From: Verrucomicrobium sp. BvORR034
Lineage (GTDB): Bacteria; Verrucomicrobiota; Verrucomicrobiia; Verrucomicrobiales; Verrucomicrobiaceae
Direction: 5' to 3'
Assembly: GCF_000739635.1 (NCBI RefSeq)
Contig: NZ_BATQ01000117.1
Span: 62,001-126,000 of the forward strand
DNA: 64,000 nucleotides
In this document: piece after piece, positions 59,810-64,000 of the stretch
How the letters are laid out: every line of letters begins with the position of its first letter
Numbering within the stretch: position 1 is the first letter of the stretch
Translations under genes and position numbers: made by a program
The notes under the pieces: model-generated
Databases searched by the model: none
What the model saw: the letters and a program-made list of their open reading frames with translations, nothing else
What the model was told of the DNA's origin: nothing

Positions 59810-60640
59810 TTGAAGAATCTGGAAGAACACGTATTGAGGTTATACCTCCATTGTTTTCCATTGAACATTAACCTCAAGAGAGCGATCCAATCCCGCCCCG
59901 CCCTGCTTGCGCTGGCGCGCTGGGTCAACGCGAGGATCAAAGGCACTTGGAAACAAGATCCTTCGATCTGGATTGGTAAAATCGTTGGCCCGGCCAGTGC
60001 CCAGATTGTGCAGATCGGCTCCAACGATGGCAAAACCGGGGATCCCCTCCACCGCCTGCTCCGCCGACGGCACCGGTGGAAAGCCCTCTTCGTCGAGCCA
60101 GTTCCCTACCTTTTTGAGCGGCTGAAAGGAAACTACGACGACCCTAAACGCTTCGCTTTCGAGAACGCGTTGATCAACGACGGCAGTGCCTGCCAGTTTT
60201 ACTGGGTGGATCCCGCAGCCCGTCAGCTCTTAAAAGATCTGCCCCCTTGGTTTGACCAACTGGGATCTTTCAAGCGTCATCACATCACCTACTGCCTGCC
60301 TGTCGTGGAGCCTTACATCAAGGAATCTCTTTTGACCGGCATGACGTTGGACACGCTGTTCGCCAAGCACAGCATACTGGATGTGGACATCCTGCACATC
60401 GACACCGAAGGCGCTGACTACTCCATTCTCCGCCAGTTGAATCTGAACACGCTGAGACCCAGGGTGATCCTGTTCGAGCACAAGCATTTGACCAAGGAGG
60501 AGTCTGAAGCATCCGTGCGTTTCCTCAGCCCCCACTATTCGCTGTACCGGCTGCGGGGTGACACTCTGGCCGTGCCCCCCTCAGCCGATGTGATCCTGCA
60601 AGCAGCCGGGCTTCAGCCTCTGCCCAAGCCAGGGCCCTGA
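59810..60640 (+). CDS. FkbM-family methyltransferase
   Basis: The protein (276 residues) has the SAM-binding start AQIVQIGSNDGKTGDPL, then ALFVEPVPYLFERL and VDILHIDTEGADYSILRQL, a pattern of FkbM methyltransferases that usually O-methylate sugars of glycolipids or polysaccharides. The start is TTG at 59810: it is the only possible start after the in-frame stop at 59783-59785, and AAGG (59803-59806 region) lies a few nt upstream. It is a single gene between divergent and convergent minus-strand genes, so no operon partner is evident. The likely substrate is a surface carbohydrate, which fits the polysaccharide genes at 39-46 kb. Confidence 0.82.
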   Translation: MKNLEEHVLRLYLHCFPLNINLKRAIQSRPALLALARWVNARIKGTWKQDPSIWIGKIVGPASAQIVQIGSNDGKTGDPLHRLLRRRHRWKALFVEPVPYLFERLKGNYDDPKRFAFENALINDGSACQFYWVDPAARQLLKDLPPWFDQLGSFKRHHITYCLPVVEPYIKESLLTGMTLDTLFAKHSILDVDILHIDTEGADYSILRQLNLNTLRPRVILFEHKHLTKEESEASVRFLSPHYSLYRLRGDTLAVPPSADVILQAAGLQPLPKPGP

Positions 60641-60690
60641 GGCAGCTGCTCACAGCATGGAGCTAGCAGCGGGCTCCATCGCACGACGCA

Positions 60691-62103
60691 TCACTGCCGC
60701 TTTGCCACCTCTTTTGCCGCCGACAGCTTCGGATCATCCAGATCCAGGCGATACAGCATCTGATTGTAGTCGTAGCGCGGCGTGGCGTGGGCATGATCAG
60801 CAAACTGCATGGTATAGGTCCCCTCGAAGATCAGGATGGGTGAGCCCTCCGGTGTGAACTCTGGATGGAGTCTCGGATTGTAGAAGGTGTAGTTCTGATG
60901 GGTGATCACTTTGACCGCTGGCCCCCATGGGCCGGTGGGATGATCTGCCTCTGCATACCACAGCTCACCGAACACGGAAGGTTTGCCGAAGCTCTCCATG
61001 AAGACGCTCACCCAGCGCTTCCGGTAGGCGTTCCACGCAATGGAACCGCTGTGGGGCACCACCTTTTCCTGACCGCCGGTCCCCTTCAAAGACTCCTGAC
61101 GCTGAAGTTTCTCCCACTGGGTTGAATCTTCCCATGCCTCAAACGTGGCCGGACAGCGGAGCACGGGCAGTGGATCGCCGAAATAGATCCACTCCCTCCC
61201 CTGCTCATCCTTCCACAGGGCTGGATGACCCGAGGGCATGGGAGGCGGCTTCGGCTGGGCGGCAGCTTGTTTCCAGAGGACCTTGTGCTGAACAAACGAA
61301 TTTGTTTCCTCATTCCACACGCACAGGCCGCTTTCATAGGCGTCCATGGGAGGCTTGATCTTCACATAGGAGCCAACCAGGCGGATCTTGCCCGCCTTGT
61401 CCGGCAGCGTGGTGTAGCCGCTCACCCAGGTTGGCCCGCTCCCCGGCATCTTGGCCACGCCCCGCACCGCCCCCTTGTCATCGCGGAAATAATCAAAGCG
61501 CAGCTTCAATGGTGGTTCGAACCGATCCAAAGGCTGCACCGGGGTGGTGGCGCTGCTCATGTCGAACACGCCCAGCGGATAGCCCGGTATGGCCGTGTCC
61601 CCCCAGGCCCAGAACATGCGGCCGTTGTGCACCGCGTTCTGCACGCTATCGCAGCCCACGATGCCCTGCTCCTGCCAGTCCAGCATCTGGCCGAGGCGTT
61701 GACTCTCGGCATACAGTCCGGCGCCGGTGAGCCGACCAATCCTGCGGGCAACGTTCGTCCGGGTCACCTCCACCTTCAGCGTCTTGCCTGACTCAGGGGT
61801 GACACGGACGCCCCGCATGCCAAAGCCATCTTTGCCCACCTCGTAGCCATGCCCGATGACATCGAACCAAGTGAGCTTCCCCAGCAAATCCGGCGCATCA
61901 AAGGCGATCACTCCGGCATTGTCCGTGATGTAACGCTGCTGGTTCACCGTTCTCAGCTCCACCAGCGGCACCGGCCAGCCATTCTCTTTGTCCACCACCT
62001 GGATGCGACACAGACCTGAAGGCACGGTCTCTGGCTCCGCGCCCGGCAGGGAGTTCATCGTCAGGGTCAGGAGCCCTGCTATCAGTTGTTTCATGGGTAT
62101 CAT
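60691..62103 (-). CDS. Secreted beta-propeller-like protein (family not recognised)
   Basis: The start is placed at 62103 (MIPMKQLIAGLLTLTMNSLP) because it gives a signal peptide; the frame also opens with GTG at 62190, overlapping the PSD1/DUF1553 stop. After ~30 residues there is a carboxypeptidase-regulatory-like beta domain (~35-115; VPSGLCRIQVVDKENGWPVPLVELRTV). The rest shows repeated blade-like segments with Trp/Asp turns (MFWAWGDTAIPG, WIYFGDPL, ELWYAEADHPTGPWGPAVKV, YNPRLHPEFTPEG), typical of five-bladed propellers as in GH43-like or DUF4185 proteins. No catalytic triad can be fixed. It follows the PSD1/DUF1553 gene at once and is probably co-transcribed with it. Confidence 0.68.
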   Translation of the reverse strand: MIPMKQLIAGLLTLTMNSLPGAEPETVPSGLCRIQVVDKENGWPVPLVELRTVNQQRYITDNAGVIAFDAPDLLGKLTWFDVIGHGYEVGKDGFGMRGVRVTPESGKTLKVEVTRTNVARRIGRLTGAGLYAESQRLGQMLDWQEQGIVGCDSVQNAVHNGRMFWAWGDTAIPGYPLGVFDMSSATTPVQPLDRFEPPLKLRFDYFRDDKGAVRGVAKMPGSGPTWVSGYTTLPDKAGKIRLVGSYVKIKPPMDAYESGLCVWNEETNSFVQHKVLWKQAAAQPKPPPMPSGHPALWKDEQGREWIYFGDPLPVLRCPATFEAWEDSTQWEKLQRQESLKGTGGQEKVVPHSGSIAWNAYRKRWVSVFMESFGKPSVFGELWYAEADHPTGPWGPAVKVITHQNYTFYNPRLHPEFTPEGSPILIFEGTYTMQFADHAHATPRYDYNQMLYRLDLDDPKLSAAKEVAKRQ

Positions 62104-62186
62104 AGGGAATAGGAAAGGGTCGTGAAAAAGTACACCGGCGCTGATGGCAGCCGGAGTCAGATGAAGATCGATTGCGGAGCGTGTGC

Positions 62187-64000
62187 TCACTCCACCAGCC
62201 TGAACTCTGCCGTGGCCAGCAGGGACTGGCAGAAGGCTGTCCAGACTTTGGGTTGTCCCCCGGCCTCAAGATACTGCCGGGCCAGGCGCATCTCAGCGGC
62301 ATCGGGTTCTCGGGTAAAACAAAGCTGAAACGCCAGTCGAATCCTGTCTTCAGTGGACGAGGCTCCCTGGCTGAGCCGACCGGCCAACGACTCCGCCTGC
62401 CCTCTTACGAACCGGCCGTTCAGGAGGTAGAGAGCCTGGAGCGAGGTATTGGTGACGTCCCGATCCCCCGTCACGAGGCTTGGTTCGGCAAAGTCAAAGG
62501 TCTGCAACGCATCCGGCAACTGGTCGCGCAACACGGGCAGGTACACAGACCGGTGGCGGGAACCGTCCAGGTCAGCGGGAATTTTTTCATTGAACCCGAT
62601 GAGCGAAACCGACTGGCCGTCCAGCTCGGCAACCAAAGACCCCCGACGACGCGACACGTCCAGATTCCCTGAAACCGCGAGCATGGCATCGCGGATCACC
62701 TCCGCATCCAGGCGCCGGGGTCGCATGCGCCAGAGCAACCGGTTGTCAGGATCCTGCTCGTAGGCCTGAGCGCGATACCCGGCTGACTGCCGGTACGTGC
62801 GTGACAGCACGATTTCCCGCACCACGGACTTCACCGACCAGCCGTTCTCCATGAACTGCACCGCGAGAGCGTCCAGCAGCCCAGGATGGCTGGGCATTTC
62901 CCCGGTGGTGCCAAAATTGTCCACTGTGCGCACAAGACCGATGCCAAACAGTTGCCGCCAGATACGGTTCACCATCACACGCGCAGTGAGCGGGTTCTCC
63001 CGGCACCCTAGCCATTGGGCCAGTTCCAACCGCCCGCTTTGCCGCGCTGGCATTCCTGGCACAACCTGCCCCTTTCTCGTGAAGACCGCTGGCAGACCTC
63101 GGGGCACCTTTTGTCCTGGGTGGCTGATGTCGCCACGCTCCAGGAGGGCGGCATCCTGTACCTTGTCCGGCTCCACATCGGTGGCTCCCATGCACAGAGG
63201 AAGGGCCCGCCCCTCGTCATCCACCGTCTGGAGTCGTCCTTCGATCCCTCCCCGGCTCCAGTAGATCCGGATGGCATTCTGCAACATCTTGAAGGAGTCC
63301 TTGCTGATGTCCCGCCCCTCCTCCAGCGCTCTCTTCACCATGGCATTTTGCACCTCTTCTTCGCGATTAAGCGTGGCCAGATCTGCCTTCAGCTTTGCCA
63401 CCTCCTGAGCGCGCAGGGATCTGTTGGGAATCACCTCTCCCGGCAGATTGGGGAGTCGCAGCAGCTCCCCGCCATTGTTGCTTTCGGAATCGATCCAGGT
63501 GCCATAGTAAGTGCGCGTGCTGCGGAAAATGCCGGCCAGCGCATAGTAGTCCTCCATCCGGTAGGGGTCAGACTTGTGATCATGACAGCGCGCGCAGGCC
63601 ACAGAGCTGGCCAGCACCGCCCGGGTCACCGTATCCACCTGCTCATCCACCAGATCGGCGGCGAACTGCGCCTTGCTCATTTCATTCAGCCCCTTTGCCC
63701 CCATGGCCAGGAATCCGGTCGCGATGAGCAGCCTTGCGCGTTCAGCGTTGTCGGCAGCAGGCAGGAGATCACCGGCAATCTGCTCCTGAAGAAATCGGTC
63801 GTACGGCAGATCGGCATTGAACACATCAATGACATAGTCCCGATACCGCCACGCATGGGGAAAGGTGAGATTGGACTCCCGCCCATTTGATTCCGCGAAC
63901 CGCGCCACATCCAGCCAGTGCCTCCCCCAGCGCTCGCCAAACCGGGGACTGGCCAGCAAACGATCCACCTTAGCGGCCAGATGCGCATCCAGCGCAGAAG
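62187..64000 (-). CDS. PSD1/DUF1549-DUF1553 protein, 5' end cut by window edge
   Basis: The frame is open to base 64000 (no start seen), so at least the N-terminal part is missing; in relatives a cytochrome c-like PSD1 domain precedes. The visible part starts in DUF1549 (RLLASPRFGERWGRHWLDVARF, YRDYVIDVFNADLPYDRFL). A C-x2-C-H motif, C-A-R-C-H-D-H, occurs in VACARCHDHKSDPY and resembles the heme motif. The DUF1553 part follows (PLTARVMVNRIWRQLFGIGLV, FGTTGEMPSHPGLLDALA, SRTYRQSAGY, LLWRMRPRRLDAEVIRDAMLA). These proteins are common in planctomycetes and verrucomicrobia, usually exported and next to DUF1501 or sugar-active genes; the function is unproven. Confidence 0.92.
   Translation of the reverse strand, partial: SALDAHLAAKVDRLLASPRFGERWGRHWLDVARFAESNGRESNLTFPHAWRYRDYVIDVFNADLPYDRFLQEQIAGDLLPAADNAERARLLIATGFLAMGAKGLNEMSKAQFAADLVDEQVDTVTRAVLASSVACARCHDHKSDPYRMEDYYALAGIFRSTRTYYGTWIDSESNNGGELLRLPNLPGEVIPNRSLRAQEVAKLKADLATLNREEEVQNAMVKRALEEGRDISKDSFKMLQNAIRIYWSRGGIEGRLQTVDDEGRALPLCMGATDVEPDKVQDAALLERGDISHPGQKVPRGLPAVFTRKGQVVPGMPARQSGRLELAQWLGCRENPLTARVMVNRIWRQLFGIGLVRTVDNFGTTGEMPSHPGLLDALAVQFMENGWSVKSVVREIVLSRTYRQSAGYRAQAYEQDPDNRLLWRMRPRRLDAEVIRDAMLAVSGNLDVSRRRGSLVAELDGQSVSLIGFNEKIPADLDGSRHRSVYLPVLRDQLPDALQTFDFAEPSLVTGDRDVTNTSLQALYLLNGRFVRGQAESLAGRLSQGASSTEDRIRLAFQLCFTREPDAAEMRLARQYLEAGGQPKVWTAFCQSLLATAEFRLVE

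Overview
The window looks like chromosomal DNA of a Verrucomicrobiota bacterium, probably in or near the Verrucomicrobium/Roseimicrobium group. This is inference from gene content, with no search run: a 5,090-residue protein made of autotransporter-type passenger repeats with a PEP-CTERM tail, a DUF1501 protein and a PSD1/DUF1553 protein, and many secreted proteins of unknown role. Many genes also lack a clear Shine-Dalgarno. I see no phage, insertion sequence, integrase or CRISPR array. The genes read as ordinary resident genes, with two truncated only by the window edges.

Layout. 1-18686 (minus): an edge-truncated secreted HEAT-repeat-like protein, a Tat-exported metallophosphoesterase, and one 15.3-kb gene for a giant surface repeat protein. 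18687-19374: an AT-richer leader region with hairpins and one doubtful small ORF. 19375-22907: a DUF892 ferritin-like protein, tRNA-Ser(GGA), a FabZ-type hotdog enzyme with an FmdB-like partner, a class D beta-lactamase and a LolA-like carrier. 23043-28717: two tandem MFS paralogues, a Trm112-like protein, and a secreted protein possibly related to glucoamylases. 28877-33830: a small membrane protein translationally coupled to an HTTM-like multipass protein, an Ala/Lys-rich lipoprotein, DusB and a Ste24-type M48 protease. 33913-39095: a zinc-ribbon, proline-rich membrane protein, sigma-54 (rpoN) behind a perfect -24/-12 promoter, and the Mrp/ApbC ATPase. 39158-45776: surface-polysaccharide genes (DegT-family sugar aminotransferase, GDP-mannose 4,6-dehydratase, a double GT2 glycosyltransferase, a large membrane protein). 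45976-49006: N-acetylglutamate synthase and a sodium:solute symporter. 49166-52091: a VIT/vWA surface protein with a Gly-Gly hydrophobic Arg-Arg tail, followed by a rhomboid-type protease resembling rhombosortase. 52226-57183: an MFS transporter, topoisomerase III and a histone-H1-like basic protein. 57422-64000: SGNH hydrolase plus DUF1501, an FkbM methyltransferase, a secreted beta-propeller-like protein and an edge-truncated PSD1/DUF1553 protein.

The most interesting part is 49166-52091. A rhombosortase-like intramembrane serine protease (Ser128/His191) lies directly after its probable substrate, a VIT+vWA protein with a GlyGly-CTERM-like tail. The same window also encodes a PEP-CTERM substrate, so this genome seems to run at least two C-terminal sorting routes. 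Second is rpoN, preceded by a consensus sigma-54 promoter, which suggests autoregulation.
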